Of a stretch of 64,000 nucleotides of DNA, positions 31,000-39,660 are shown piece by piece. The notes beneath the pieces were generated by a model. It saw nothing but the letters and a program-made list of their open reading frames with translations, did no database searches and was not told where the DNA came from. The stretch is from Nocardioides aurantiacus (GTDB taxonomy: Bacteria; Actinomycetota; Actinomycetes; Propionibacteriales; Nocardioidaceae): assembly GCF_003752505.1 (NCBI RefSeq), contig NZ_RKHO01000001.1, forward strand, positions 3,224,001-3,288,000. The letters run 5' to 3'. The first letter of the stretch is position 1. Each line of letters opens with the position of its first letter. The translations under genes were made by a program, and so were the position numbers.

Positions 31000-32371
31000 C
31001 GGCCCGAGCCGCCTCCCGGAGGCCGGCCGCCTCGGCGGCCAGCCACCGGTAGGACGCCTTGGGCGTCCGGGTCTGGTCGTCCGGGTCGACGTGGACCAGC
31101 CCGAAGGTCTTGGTGTAGCCCTCGGCCCACTCGAAGTTGTCGAGCAGCGTCCACACGAAGTAGCCGCGCACGTCGGCCCCCTCGCGACGCGCCTGCACGA
31201 CGGCGGCGGTGTGGTCCCGCAGGTAGTCGATCCGGTCCTCGTCCACCACCACCCCGTCCTCGACGCGGTCGTCGGCCATCGCCGCGCCGTTCTCGGTCAC
31301 CACGAGCGGCACGCCGGTGCCGCGGTGGGTGTCGGTGAGGACCTCGGTCAGTCCGGTCGCGTCGATCTCCCAGCCGATGTCGGTGACCGGCTCGCGCACC
31401 ACGAGGTCGAACGGCGCGACGCCCGGGTAGGCCCCGCCCTCGGGGTGGGGGACGCCGTCGGGTCCGGGCACGTCGGGTCGGACCGGGGTGTAGTAGTTGA
31501 CCCCGATCCAGTCCACCGAGCCCCGCACCTTCGCGAGGTCGCCGTCGCGGACGAGCTCGGGGTCGGCGAGCTCGGGTGCGACGCGCAGCAGCGCCTCGCC
31601 GTACTCCCCGTCGACCAGGGGGTCGAGCCAGACCGCGTTGCGGATGGCGTCGATGCCCGCGGCGAGCTCGCGCGCCTCGTCCCGCTCCGGACGGATCGGC
31701 GCCAGGTTGAGCACGACCCCCACGTCGCCGGAGGTGTGGGTGCGCAGCCGTTCCACGGCCAGCCCGTGGGCGAGGTTGAGGTGGTGGGCCGCACGGTGGC
31801 CGGCGGCACCCTCGCGACGACCCGGCGCGTGCACGCCGGCGGCGTACCCCAGGTAGGCGGCACACCAGGGCTCGTTGTGGGTGGCCCACAGACCCACGCG
31901 GTCACCGAGCCGCTCGCCGACCACGTCGGCGTACTCCGCGAAGGCCTCGGGCGTGCTGCGCACCAGCCACCCGCCCTCGTCCTCCAGGGCCTGCGGCAGG
32001 TCCCAGTGGAACAGCGTCGCGCTGGGTGCCAGGCCGCGCTCGAGCATCGCGTCGACGAGGCGGTCGTAGTAGTCCAGGCCCCGTCCCTCGACGCGGCCGC
32101 GTCCCTCGGGCAGGACCCGCGGCCAGGCGATCGAGAAGCGGTAGAACTCCACGCCGAGCCCTCGCACGAGGTCGAGGTCCTCCTCGGAGCGGTGGTAGGA
32201 GTCGCAGGCCGTCGACCCGTCGGAGCCGTCCCGCACCGCGCCGGGGCGAGCGGTGAAGGTGTCCCAGATCGACGCCCCCCGGCCGTCCTCGGTCGTGGCG
32301 CCCTCGATCTGGTAGGCAGCGGTGGCGGCTCCGAGGGCGAACCCTCCGGCGGCAGGCAGTCCGGTCGTCAT
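30989..32371 (-). CDS. glycoside hydrolase family 1 beta-glucosidase
   Basis: A 460-residue GH1 enzyme of the usual length. FALGAATAAYQIEGA opens the barrel, the acid/base glutamate lies in ATHNEPWCAAYLG, NYYTPV contributes to the substrate site and the nucleophile glutamate is in VTENGAAM; WTLLDNFEWAEGYTKTFGLVHVD is the aglycone-side signature. No signal peptide, so it would hydrolyse imported beta-glucosides in the cytoplasm. It is convergent with the permease operon and divergent from the lacI gene 41 bp away. A GTG 6 bp upstream is an alternative start. Confidence 0.93.
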   Translation of the reverse strand: MTTGLPAAGGFALGAATAAYQIEGATTEDGRGASIWDTFTARPGAVRDGSDGSTACDSYHRSEEDLDLVRGLGVEFYRFSIAWPRVLPEGRGRVEGRGLDYYDRLVDAMLERGLAPSATLFHWDLPQALEDEGGWLVRSTPEAFAEYADVVGERLGDRVGLWATHNEPWCAAYLGYAAGVHAPGRREGAAGHRAAHHLNLAHGLAVERLRTHTSGDVGVVLNLAPIRPERDEARELAAGIDAIRNAVWLDPLVDGEYGEALLRVAPELADPELVRDGDLAKVRGSVDWIGVNYYTPVRPDVPGPDGVPHPEGGAYPGVAPFDLVVREPVTDIGWEIDATGLTEVLTDTHRGTGVPLVVTENGAAMADDRVEDGVVVDEDRIDYLRDHTAAVVQARREGADVRGYFVWTLLDNFEWAEGYTKTFGLVHVDPDDQTRTPKASYRWLAAEAAGLREAARAVSP

Positions 32372-32412
32372 GCCCACGAACCTAGTGGGCGCGAGAGCAG
32401 CAGGGGCTCGCG

Positions 32413-33420
32413 ATGACCGGGATCAAGGACGTCGCGACCGAGGTCGGACTCTCCACCGCCACGGTCTCGCGTGCCCTCCGCGGTCAGCCCGGCGTGTCGC
32501 TGGCCAACCGGCGCCTGGTCGAGGAGGCCGCCACCCGGCTGGGGTACGTCGCCTCACGCACCGCCGCGGGCCTGGCCACCGGGCGCACCCGCACCGTGGC
32601 CGTCGTCGTGCCCTACGTGACCCGGTGGTTCTTCGCCGCCGTCATCCACGGCGCCGAGCAGGTCCTGAGCGAGCGCGGCTACGACCTGATGCTGTTCAAC
32701 CTGGCCGGATCCGCCGAGGCGCGGCACCGGGTGCTCGAGACCCACCAGCTCAGCAAGCGGGCCGACGCCCTGATGATCCTCGGCCTCCAGCCCAACGAGC
32801 AGGAGCAGCAGTGGCTGACCGGGCACGACGCCTGCGTCGTCCTCGTCGGCGCCCACGTGCCGCTGTGGCCCAGCGTGCGCATCGACGACCACGAGGTGTC
32901 CCGCACCGCGCTGCACCACCTCACCGAGCTCGGGCACCGGCGCATCGCCTACGTCGGCGGGTCGCCGGAGGAGGCGCTCGACTTCGCGACCCCGAGGGCC
33001 CGCCACCGCGGCTACCTCGACACGGTCGCCGACCTCGGCCTCGACCGCGACCCCTGCCTCGACGTCGTCGGCGGGTTCACCGTCACCGGGGGCCTGGCCG
33101 CGGGGCACCAGCTGCTCGCGCTGGCCGACCGTCCGACCGCGGTCTACTGCGCCTCGGACGAGATGGCGATCGGGGTCCTGCGGGCGGCGCGCGACCGAGG
33201 CGTGCGCGTGCCCGACGAGCTGTCGGTGATCGGGGTCGACGACCACGAGATGGCCGAGCACCTCGACCTCACGACCGTGCGTCAGCCCGTCGTCGAGCAG
33301 GGCCGCACGGCGGCCCAGCAGCTCCTCGGGCTGCTCGACGGCAGCCCCTCCCCACCGGCCCACGTCGTGCTCGACGCCGAGCTCGTGGTGCGGGGCAGCA
33401 CCGGTCCGGCGCCTGCCTGA
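32413..33420 (+). CDS. LacI-family transcriptional regulator
   Basis: A 335-residue LacI/GalR repressor. The helix-turn-helix and hinge occupy residues 2-55 (IKDVATEVGLSTATVSRALRG, LGYVAS), followed by a periplasmic-binding-protein-like effector domain (VAVVVPYVTRWFFAAVIHGAEQVL, AIGVLRAARDRGVRVPDELSVIGVDDHEMAEHLDLTTVRQP). It probably senses the sugar imported by the adjacent transporter and binds the paired AAACGCTT sites at 27473 and 27542. It is divergent from the GH1 gene over 41 bp, which contains CCCAC-N7-GTGGG. Confidence 0.93.
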   Translation: MTGIKDVATEVGLSTATVSRALRGQPGVSLANRRLVEEAATRLGYVASRTAAGLATGRTRTVAVVVPYVTRWFFAAVIHGAEQVLSERGYDLMLFNLAGSAEARHRVLETHQLSKRADALMILGLQPNEQEQQWLTGHDACVVLVGAHVPLWPSVRIDDHEVSRTALHHLTELGHRRIAYVGGSPEEALDFATPRARHRGYLDTVADLGLDRDPCLDVVGGFTVTGGLAAGHQLLALADRPTAVYCASDEMAIGVLRAARDRGVRVPDELSVIGVDDHEMAEHLDLTTVRQPVVEQGRTAAQQLLGLLDGSPSPPAHVVLDAELVVRGSTGPAPA

Positions 33421-33444
33421 CCCCCCGCGGGTGCGGGCGGTCCC

Positions 33445-33678
33445 TCAGGCGTCGAGGTCGCGGTCGACCTTCGGGTCGCGGGCCTCGCCGTCGCGGGTGT
33501 AGTCCTCGTTGCGGTGGTCCTCGGCGCGGGCGCCGGTGCGGGCGTTGGGCCCCTGCCGGCCCTCCTGGACACCGTCGTCGTCGGGCTTGCCCGCCACCGA
33601 CTGGTCGGGCTGGATGTCGCTGCCGTCACCGAGGTTGTCCACCTCGGAGACCTGACCGCCGGACTCCTGCTCGCTCAC
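33445..33678 (-). CDS. small acidic hypothetical protein
   Basis: A 77-residue, highly polar, probably disordered protein (MSEQESGGQVSEVDNLGDGS...NEDYTRDGEARDPKVDRDLDA) with no hydrophobic segment. The GTG start has GAGGAGAG 6 nt upstream, a strong ribosome-binding site that favours expression. No domain is recognised. It lies between lacI (convergent, 24-bp gap) and the palindrome array. Stress-related small acidic proteins of this sort are frequent in Nocardioidaceae (impression, not checked). Confidence 0.6.
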   Translation of the reverse strand: MSEQESGGQVSEVDNLGDGSDIQPDQSVAGKPDDDGVQEGRQGPNARTGARAEDHRNEDYTRDGEARDPKVDRDLDA

Positions 33679-33738
33679 GTGCTCTCCTCGTTCGTCGTGT
33701 GGTCCCGACGGTACCCACCCGCCCCTCGCCGCCCCGGG

Positions 33739-33966
33739 GCGTCGTACGTCCTCGTCGCCCCCCACGACCATGCCGCAGGACGCCTCCAGGGACGTCATAC
33801 GAGGTGGTCGCCCCGACGACCCCGGCGTATGACGCATCGCTGCGTCATACGGGGTGGTCGCCCACGCAGAGCGTCATGCGACCTCGTCGCCCCCACGACC
33901 CCGTCGTACGACGCACGGGCGGACGTCATGCGGAGCGCCTGCCCCGACGACCACCTCGTATGACGC
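33739..33966. repeat. tandem array of about 45-bp palindromic repeats, about 51-bp period
   Basis: Units lie at 33739-33783, 33791-33835, 33842-33869 (left half only), 33871-33914 and 33922-33966. Each full unit starts GCGTCRTRCG or GACGTCATRCG and usually ends CGTAYGACGC, with an inner GGTGGTCG/CGACGACC pair. Spacers are 6-7 bp of unrelated sequence. The array nearly fills the 306-bp gap between the small acidic gene and the AbiEi/DUF559 gene. Further copies lie at 35028 and 8132. Confidence 0.75.
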
Positions 33967-33984
33967 ACCGGTGGGACGGACGGC

Positions 33985-34938
33985 TCAGGAGGCGACTGCG
34001 CCCCCGTCGCTCCAGCCCGCGCGACGCAGCGCCTCCTCCACCTGGTCGAGGAACAGCTCGGGCACCAGACGGAGGCCGAGCACCGGGAGGCGCAGCACCA
34101 CGTCGCCGTCCATCGCGACGGCGTTGTGCCTCACGGCGTCGGCCACGACGTTCTCCACCCAGCCGTGCTGCACCCCGTCGATCTCGAGCACCAGCCCCCA
34201 CCGGACCCAGCGGAAGTCGAGGTAGTAGCTCCCCGAGGACGTACGCCGCAGCACCTGCTGGTCGGGCTCGGGCAGCCCCCGCCCCCGCAACGCGCGGAGC
34301 ACGTCGAGCTCGCCGAGCGACCCGGCACCGCCGGCCAGCTCGAGCACCAGCCCGCCGAGCAGGGCCCGGCGCCGAGCACGCCGGATCCGCAGCAGCTCGG
34401 CCGCCAGCTCCTCGGGCGTGACCAGCCGCTGCTGCACGGCCATCGTCACCACCAGCGTGGCCTGTCGCTCGGTGCGCGCCCACAGACCGGCGCGCACGGC
34501 CGCCACGGCGGTCCGGGTGCGCGGCGGGGACGAGCCCGGCTCGACGTCGCCCGCGTCCCAGCGCCGTGTCTGCCGGATGTCGACCGAGGTGCCGCGGTGC
34601 CGGACGCGGGCGCCGCGTGGCACCGAGACGCGGATGCGCCCCGGGTCGTAGCGGGACAACCCGGCCGCGACCAGCGACGAGTCGCCGTCGAGCACGGCGC
34701 GCGGGCCGCCCTCCAGGACTGCCGACCACAGCCGCGCCAGGTCGGTCAACGGCCCGGTGTGGACGGCGACGCAGTGGCGCCCGACGGACTGCCACCGCTC
34801 GGCCCGCAGCTGCGCGCGCACCTCACCCCGGCTGAACCCGGCGGCGTACAGCTGGGTTCGGCAGAGCACCCCGCCCTGCCGGTCGGCCAGCTCGAGCGCC
34901 AGTCGACGCCGTCGGCGGCGTACCTCCGAGATCTCCAC
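33985..34938 (-). CDS. AbiEi-antitoxin-like N-terminal domain fused to DUF559/Vsr-like nuclease fold
   Basis: A 317-residue protein of a common actinobacterial architecture. Residues about 10-60 (LADRQGGVLCRTQLYAAGFSRGEV...ERWQSVGRHCVAVH) resemble the winged-helix AbiEi-type antitoxin domain. Residues about 210-305 resemble DUF559 (Vsr/restriction-endonuclease fold): YYLDFRWVRWGLVLEIDGVQHG gives Asp, Glu-x-Asp and Gln-His at catalytic positions. No AbiEii toxin partner is adjacent. A palindromic repeat lies 18 bp past its stop and another 90 bp before its start. The function is unknown; DNA or RNA cleavage is inferred from fold only. Confidence 0.72.
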   Translation of the reverse strand: MEISEVRRRRRRLALELADRQGGVLCRTQLYAAGFSRGEVRAQLRAERWQSVGRHCVAVHTGPLTDLARLWSAVLEGGPRAVLDGDSSLVAAGLSRYDPGRIRVSVPRGARVRHRGTSVDIRQTRRWDAGDVEPGSSPPRTRTAVAAVRAGLWARTERQATLVVTMAVQQRLVTPEELAAELLRIRRARRRALLGGLVLELAGGAGSLGELDVLRALRGRGLPEPDQQVLRRTSSGSYYLDFRWVRWGLVLEIDGVQHGWVENVVADAVRHNAVAMDGDVVLRLPVLGLRLVPELFLDQVEEALRRAGWSDGGAVAS

Positions 34939-35027
34939 CGCCGCACCGTGCCGCAGCCGGCCCTGCCGCGAAAGCCCCCGGCCGCGACCTGTGGACGACC
35001 ACGGAGGTGCGGATGGCTCCGCCGCAG

Positions 35028-35072
35028 GACGTCATACAGTGCGGCGGTCCGGACGACCAGCTCGTATGACGC
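35028..35072. repeat. palindromic repeat copy upstream of the AbiEi/DUF559 gene
   Basis: A 45-bp unit starting GACGTCATAC and ending CTCGTATGACGC, a member of the family arrayed at 33739-33966. It lies between the divergent AbiEi/DUF559 and spermidine-synthase-like genes, 27 bp before the latter's start. The rest of this 160-bp gap shows nothing notable. Confidence 0.7.
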
Positions 35073-35098
35073 ACCACAGCACCCACCAGGAGCCCCCC

Positions 35099-35773
35099 AT
35101 GACCGAGTACACCGAGGTGGCGCGGGCGGAGTCCGAGCGGGGCGAGGTCGTCCTGCGCAGGCGTAGGTCGGAGCACGCGGCCGACGTGCTGGAGCTGCGC
35201 GTCAACGGGGTGTTCGTGATGGACACCCAGGAGACCTCGACCGAGGAGGCGCTCGCGGCGAACGCGCTGGCGCTGGTCGAGGACCCCCGCGACGTGGTCG
35301 TCGGTGGGCTGGGGCTCGGCTTCACGGTCCAGCGCCTGCTGGCCGACCCCCGGGTCGAGCGGGTGGCCGTCGTCGAGGTCGAGGAGGCGCTGGTCGGGTG
35401 GATGCGCGACGGCACCGTGCCGCACGGCCCGGCCGTGCTGGCCGACCGGCGGGTGCAGCTGGTGACGGCCGACCTGGTGACGGCGGTCGCCGAGGCGACC
35501 CGGACCTACGACCTGGTGCTGCTCGACGTCGACAACGGGCCGGGCTACCTCGTGCACGACGCCAACGCCGAGGTGTACGACGCCCCGTTCCTCACCGAGG
35601 TGCACGCGCTGCTCGACCCCGGCGGCGTGCTGGTGGTGTGGTCCGCCGACCGGTCGCCCGCGCTGCAGGCGACGCTGCGGACGGTGTTCGGCGACTGCAC
35701 CGAGCAGGCGCTGGACGTCGACCTGCAGGGCCGCGAGGAGTCCTACTACCTCTACGCCGCCCGTCGCGCCTGA
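35099..35773 (+). CDS. spermidine synthase-like SAM-dependent protein
   Basis: A 224-residue Rossmann-fold protein of the spermidine/spermine synthase superfamily. The SAM-type loop is VVVGGLGLGFTVQRLL with an acidic strand end VAVVEVEEALVGWM; YDLVLLDVDNGPGYLVHDANAEVYD occupies the catalytic-loop position. The Asp/Tyr residues for putrescine binding are not clearly conserved, so a true aminopropyltransferase is doubtful; a methyltransferase-like role is possible. A second protein of the superfamily is encoded at 59666. fumC follows 24 bp downstream. Confidence 0.78.
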   Translation: MTEYTEVARAESERGEVVLRRRRSEHAADVLELRVNGVFVMDTQETSTEEALAANALALVEDPRDVVVGGLGLGFTVQRLLADPRVERVAVVEVEEALVGWMRDGTVPHGPAVLADRRVQLVTADLVTAVAEATRTYDLVLLDVDNGPGYLVHDANAEVYDAPFLTEVHALLDPGGVLVVWSADRSPALQATLRTVFGDCTEQALDVDLQGREESYYLYAARRA

Positions 35774-35797
35774 CCCGCACGCGATAGCGTCCGTGCC

Positions 35798-37219
35798 ATG
35801 AACGGCGAGACGACGACCGGCAACGCGAGCGGCACCCCCACCCGCACCGAGCACGACAGCATGGGCGACATCGAGGTCCCCCGCGACGCCCTGTGGCGGG
35901 CGCAGACCCAGCGGGCGGTCGAGAACTTCCCAATCAGCGGCAGCACCCTGGAGGACTCCCACCTCGTCGCCATCGCGCGGGTGAAGAAGTCGGCCGCCCG
36001 GGTCAACGCCGAGCTGGGCATCATCTCGGGCGAGCAGGCCGAGGCGATCACCACCGCCGCCGACGCCGTCATCGCCGGACAGCACTTCGGCGAGTTCCCG
36101 ATCGACGTCTTCCAGACCGGCTCGGGCACCAGCTCCAACATGAACATGAACGAGGTGCTCGCCTCGATCGCCGGCCGCGCGGGCGTCGAGGTCCACCCCA
36201 ACGACCACGTCAACGCCAGCCAGTCCAGCAACGACACCTTCCCGACCTCGATCCATGTCGCCGCCGTCGAGTCGGCCGCCCACCACCTCGTGCCCGCGCT
36301 CGACCGGCTGGCGAGCTCGCTGGAGGCCAAGGCCACCGAGTTCGCCGAGGTCGTGAAGTCGGGTCGCACCCACCTGATGGACGCCACCCCGGTGATGCTC
36401 GGTCAGGAGTTCGGCGGGTACGCCGCGATCGTGCGCTACGGCATCGAGCGCGTCGAGTCCTCGCTGACCCGCGTGGCCGAGCTGCCGCTGGGCGGCACCG
36501 CGGTCGGCACCGGCATCAACACCCCGCCCGGCTTCGCCGAGAAGGTCATCGCCGACATCGCCGCCGAGACCGGGCTGCCGTTCACCGAGGCCCGCAACCA
36601 CTTCGAGGCGCAGGGCTCGCAGGACGCCCTGGTCGAGCTCTCGGGCCAGCTGCGGACCATCGCCGTCGGCCTGACCAAGATCTGCAACGACCTGCGCTGG
36701 ATGAGCTCGGGCCCCACCACCGGCCTCGCCGAGATCCGGCTGCCCGACCTGCAGCCGGGGTCGAGCATCATGCCGGGCAAGGTCAACCCGGTGCTGCCCG
36801 AGGCGACCCTGATGGTGTGCGCCCAGGTCATCGGCAACGACGCCACCGTGGCCCACGCCGGCGCCAGCGGCTCGTTCGAGCTCAACGTGATGCTGCCCGT
36901 GATGGCCCGCAACCTGCTCGAGTCGCTGCGGCTGCTCGGCAACGTCGCCCCGGTGCTCGCCGAGCGCTGCGTCGACGGCATCGAGGCCGACGTCGAGCGC
37001 TGCCGGGCGTACGCCGAGTCCTCCCCGTCGGTGGTCACCCCGCTCAACAAGCACATCGGCTACGAGGCGGCCTCCAAGGTCGCCAAGGCGGCGCTCAAGG
37101 AGGGTCGCACCATCCGCGAGCAGGTGCTCGAGATGGGCTACGTCGAGCGCGGCGAGCTCACGCAGGCCGAGCTCGACGACGCCCTCGACGTCGCGGCCAT
37201 GACCAGCCCGCGGGTCTGA
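35798..37219 (+). CDS. fumC: class II fumarate hydratase
   Basis: A 473-residue fumarase/aspartase superfamily enzyme. It has [33 protein letters not shown] (catalytic Ser/Thr/His region), [21 protein letters not shown] and the signature [15 protein letters not shown] near residue 324. It interconverts fumarate and malate in the TCA cycle without an iron-sulfur cluster. Like M. tuberculosis Rv1098c (from memory) it lies between the glpX and phoH2 anchors. Confidence 0.95.
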   Translation: MNGETTTGNASGTPTRTEHDSMGDIEVPRDALWRAQTQRAVENFPISGSTLEDSHLVAIARVKKSAARVNAELGIISGEQAEAITTAADAVIAGQHFGEFPIDVFQTGSGTSSNMNMNEVLASIAGRAGVEVHPNDHVNASQSSNDTFPTSIHVAAVESAAHHLVPALDRLASSLEAKATEFAEVVKSGRTHLMDATPVMLGQEFGGYAAIVRYGIERVESSLTRVAELPLGGTAVGTGINTPPGFAEKVIADIAAETGLPFTEARNHFEAQGSQDALVELSGQLRTIAVGLTKICNDLRWMSSGPTTGLAEIRLPDLQPGSSIMPGKVNPVLPEATLMVCAQVIGNDATVAHAGASGSFELNVMLPVMARNLLESLRLLGNVAPVLAERCVDGIEADVERCRAYAESSPSVVTPLNKHIGYEAASKVAKAALKEGRTIREQVLEMGYVERGELTQAELDDALDVAAMTSPRV

Positions 37220-37246
37220 TCCCGGGCCCCCGGCAGGGCGGCGGGC

Positions 37247-37894
37247 TCAGTACCAGCCGTTGCCCTGCTTGAAGGACTCCGCGCTGCAGGCCGTGCCGTA
37301 GCGGTCGCGGATGTAGCCCAGGCCCCAGCGGATCTGCGTCTCGGGGTTGGTCGCCCAGTCGGGTCCGGCCGAGGCCATCTTGGAGCCGGGCAGCGCCTGC
37401 GGGATGCCGTACGCCGAGGACGTCGGGTTGTCCGCCGTGGTGCTCCACTCCGACTCCCCGGACCACAGGCTGTCCAGGCAGCCGAACTCCGAGGCGCTGA
37501 TGCCGTACTCCGGCATCAGCCTGCGGGCGAGCACCTTGGGGTCGGCCTTCGCGAGGTCCCGGGTGCCGGTGCTGGCACGGCCCGCGGCGCTCGCGAGGTC
37601 GCGGGTCTTGGACCGGTCGGCGACCGGGCGACGCTCGTCGTCGGAGCGCGAGACGTCGCGCTCGCGCTCGGCGAGCTCGTCCGCGCTGAGGTCACCGGCC
37701 GTGGCGGCCGGGCGCGCGAGCGCGGCGGCGGCCCCGTCACCGGGGGCGGAGCCGCTCAGCACGCCGGCGGCGACGACCAGGCCGGTCGCGCCGAGCGCGA
37801 CCGAGGACAGCAACGTCGTACGCCGCAGCGCGCGACGGCGGTGGCCGTCGTGCACGGGCAGGCTGCGGTGCTTGGCGTGGTGGTGGTGCGACAC
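37247..37894 (-). CDS. secreted lytic transglycosylase-like protein
   Basis: A 215-residue protein with a basic N-terminus (KHRSLPVHDGHRRRALRR) and a hydrophobic segment (about residues 27-47), consistent with export. A charged linker leads to a C-terminal lysozyme-like domain: EFGCLDSLWSGESEWSTTADNP, SSAYGIPQALPGSKM and NPETQIRWGLGYIRDRYGT. The catalytic Glu is expected in SGESEW. It would cut or remodel peptidoglycan, a role shared with Rpf-like muralytic proteins. A structured leader precedes the gene. Confidence 0.85.
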   Translation of the reverse strand: MSHHHHAKHRSLPVHDGHRRRALRRTTLLSSVALGATGLVVAAGVLSGSAPGDGAAAALARPAATAGDLSADELAERERDVSRSDDERRPVADRSKTRDLASAAGRASTGTRDLAKADPKVLARRLMPEYGISASEFGCLDSLWSGESEWSTTADNPTSSAYGIPQALPGSKMASAGPDWATNPETQIRWGLGYIRDRYGTACSAESFKQGNGWY

Positions 37895-37908
37895 AGGTGG
37901 GGCCCATC

Positions 37909-37975
37909 GGTTGGCGACAACGTCAACCGCGCTCCGCCATCGGGGACGAACCCACCCGAGAAGGGGGTGGAGCGC
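37909..37975 (-). promoter_or_regulatory. structured 5' leader of the transglycosylase mRNA
   Basis: Read on the minus strand, GCGCTCC (37975-37969) pairs with GGAGCGC (37935-37929), enclosing CACCC/GGGTG pairing, and is immediately followed by GGTTGACGTTGTCGCCAACC, a second hairpin ending at 37909, 14 bp before the start codon. Muralytic genes of actinobacteria are often controlled by c-di-AMP (ydaO/yuaA) riboswitches, but I could not match that consensus, so only a structured leader is claimed. Confidence 0.35.
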
Positions 37976-37999
37976 AGGGGGAAGACACCTTCACCGAAG

Positions 38000-38045
38000 C
38001 ACGCCCGGACGGGTGGTTGCAAGTCGAACGACCCGCCCGGGCGTG
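38000..38045 (-). terminator. terminator hairpin of phoH2
   Basis: Arms CCGGGCGTG (38045-38037, minus sense begins CACGCCCGG) and CACGCCCGG (38000-38008) continue inward with CGGGT/ACCCG pairing. It starts 10 bp after the phoH2 stop and precedes the transglycosylase leader. Confidence 0.6.
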
Positions 38046-38054
38046 TGGTCCTCG

Positions 38055-39410
38055 CTACATCGTGACGTGCTCCAGCATCTCGGTCACGAGGGCCGCGATG
38101 GGCGAGCGCTCGGACCGGGTGAGGGTGGTGTGGGCGAACAGCGGGTGCCCCTTGAGCCGGTCGACGACCGCCACGACGCCGTCGTGACGGCCCACCCGGA
38201 GGTTGTCGCGCTGCGCCACGTCGTGGGTCAGCACCACCTTGGAGTTGGCGCCCATCCGCGAGAGCACGGTCAGCAGCACGTTGCGCTCCAGCGACTGCGC
38301 CTCGTCGACGATGACGAAGGCGTCGTGGAGCGAGCGGCCCCGGATGTGGGTCAGCGGGAGCACCTCGAGCATCCCCCGGTCGAGCACCTCGTCGACGACG
38401 TCGGGGGTGGTGATCGCGCCGAGGGTGTCGAAGACCGCCTGGCCCCAGGGCGACATCTTCTCCGACTCGTTGCCGGGCAGGTAGCCGAGCTCCTGGCCGC
38501 CCACCGCGAACAGCGGGCGGAAGACGACCACCTTCTTGTGCTGGCGCCGCTCGAGCACCGTCTCCAGGCCGGCGCACAGCGCGAGCGCCGACTTGCCGGT
38601 GCCGGCGCGACCGCCGAGGGAGACGATGCCGACCTCGGGGTCGAGCAGCAGGTCGAGCGCGATCCGCTGCTCCGCCGAACGGCCGTGGATGCCGAACGCC
38701 TCGCGGTCGCCGCGCACCAGGTGCACCTGCTTGTCGGCCTTGACCCGCCCCAGCGCGCTGCCGCGCTCGGAGACCAGCACCAGCCCGGTGTGGCAGGGCA
38801 GGTCGCGGGCCTCGTCGAGGTCGATCACCTGGTCGTCGTACAGCTCGTCGAGGTCGGCGCCGGACACCTCCAGCTCGGCCATCCCGGTCCAGCCGGCGTC
38901 GGACTCGTGGATCTGCTCGCCGCGGTACTCCTCCGCGTCGAGGCCCACCGCCGAGGCCTTGATCCGCATCGGCAGGTCCTTGCTGACCAGGGTCACGACG
39001 TGGCCCTCGTCGGCCAGGTTGCGGGCCACGGCCAGGATCCGGGTGTCGTTGTCGCCCAGCCGGAAGCCCGAGGGCAGCGACGTGGCATCGGTGTGGTTGA
39101 GCTCGACGCGGAGGCTGCCGCCGTCCTCCCCCACCGCGACGGGCTGGTCGAGCCGGCCGTTCGCGACGCGGAGCTCGTCGAGCCCCCGCAGCGCCGAGCG
39201 GGCGAAGTAGCCGAGCTCGGGGTGGTGCCGCTTGGCCTCGAGCTCGGTGATCACCACCACCGGGAGCACGACCTCGTGCTCGGCGAACCGGGAGATGGCC
39301 TTCGGGTCGGCGAGGAGCACCGACGTGTCGAGGACGTAGGTGCGACGGGAGTCGACCGGCCCGCCCTCGGGAGCCTGCTGCTGGACAGAGGTGCGCTGTG
39401 CTGGTGCCAC
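38055..39410 (-). CDS. phoH2: PhoH2-type PIN-PhoH fusion ATPase
   Basis: A 451-residue protein. Residues about 22-150 form a PIN ribonuclease domain ([54 protein letters not shown]). Residues about 230-450 form the PhoH P-loop domain (Walker [16 protein letters not shown], Walker [26 protein letters not shown]). Mycobacterial PhoH2 unwinds and cuts RNA and is paired with a small upstream antitoxin gene, phoAT. Here a short ORF lies directly upstream (39456-39533). The GTG start is preceded by AGGGGAAACC. Confidence 0.92.
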   Translation of the reverse strand: MAPAQRTSVQQQAPEGGPVDSRRTYVLDTSVLLADPKAISRFAEHEVVLPVVVITELEAKRHHPELGYFARSALRGLDELRVANGRLDQPVAVGEDGGSLRVELNHTDATSLPSGFRLGDNDTRILAVARNLADEGHVVTLVSKDLPMRIKASAVGLDAEEYRGEQIHESDAGWTGMAELEVSGADLDELYDDQVIDLDEARDLPCHTGLVLVSERGSALGRVKADKQVHLVRGDREAFGIHGRSAEQRIALDLLLDPEVGIVSLGGRAGTGKSALALCAGLETVLERRQHKKVVVFRPLFAVGGQELGYLPGNESEKMSPWGQAVFDTLGAITTPDVVDEVLDRGMLEVLPLTHIRGRSLHDAFVIVDEAQSLERNVLLTVLSRMGANSKVVLTHDVAQRDNLRVGRHDGVVAVVDRLKGHPLFAHTTLTRSERSPIAALVTEMLEHVTM

Positions 39411-39455
39411 GGTTTCCCCTAGGTGACCGACGCGCGCACTCAGCGCCCCGGTCCG

Positions 39456-39533
39456 TTAGTAGAGCTGCTCGGACCGGGTGGGGCGCCGGGGACCGGAGTG
39501 CCGGTTCCCGGTGCTGCTGTCGTCGTGGATCAT
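39456..39533 (-). CDS. short ORF upstream of phoH2 (possible leader peptide or PhoAT-like antitoxin)
   Basis: A 25-codon ORF (MIHDDSSTG...TRSEQLY) ends 45 bp before phoH2. AGGAGG lies 18 nt before this ATG and 15 nt before an adjacent in-frame GTG, a strong but somewhat distant ribosome-binding site. The frame stays open upstream to 39707, so a longer version is possible. The composition is polar with His, Arg and Ser. Position recalls mycobacterial phoAT-phoH2, but no sequence similarity to PhoAT could be checked. The rest of the 250-bp gap shows no other gene. Confidence 0.35.
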   Translation of the reverse strand: MIHDDSSTGNRHSGPRRPTRSEQLY

Positions 39534-39660
39534 CACGAAGATGGTCGCCCTCCTGGCATCGGACTGCTTCCCCACAGCCGATTGACCTGAAGGTAGGCCG
39601 GGCCGACGAGCGGTCGTGGACGACACGCCCGTACGCGGCGTGAACGTCGTGTGACGCCGC

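Noticed and set aside
33739-33966. CRISPR-like array
   Set aside because: Units are palindromic and imperfect, spacers are only 6-7 bp, one unit is truncated and no cas genes are present.
37909-37975. Definite c-di-AMP riboswitch
   Set aside because: Stems are present but the conserved ydaO core could not be matched by eye, so only a structured leader is annotated.
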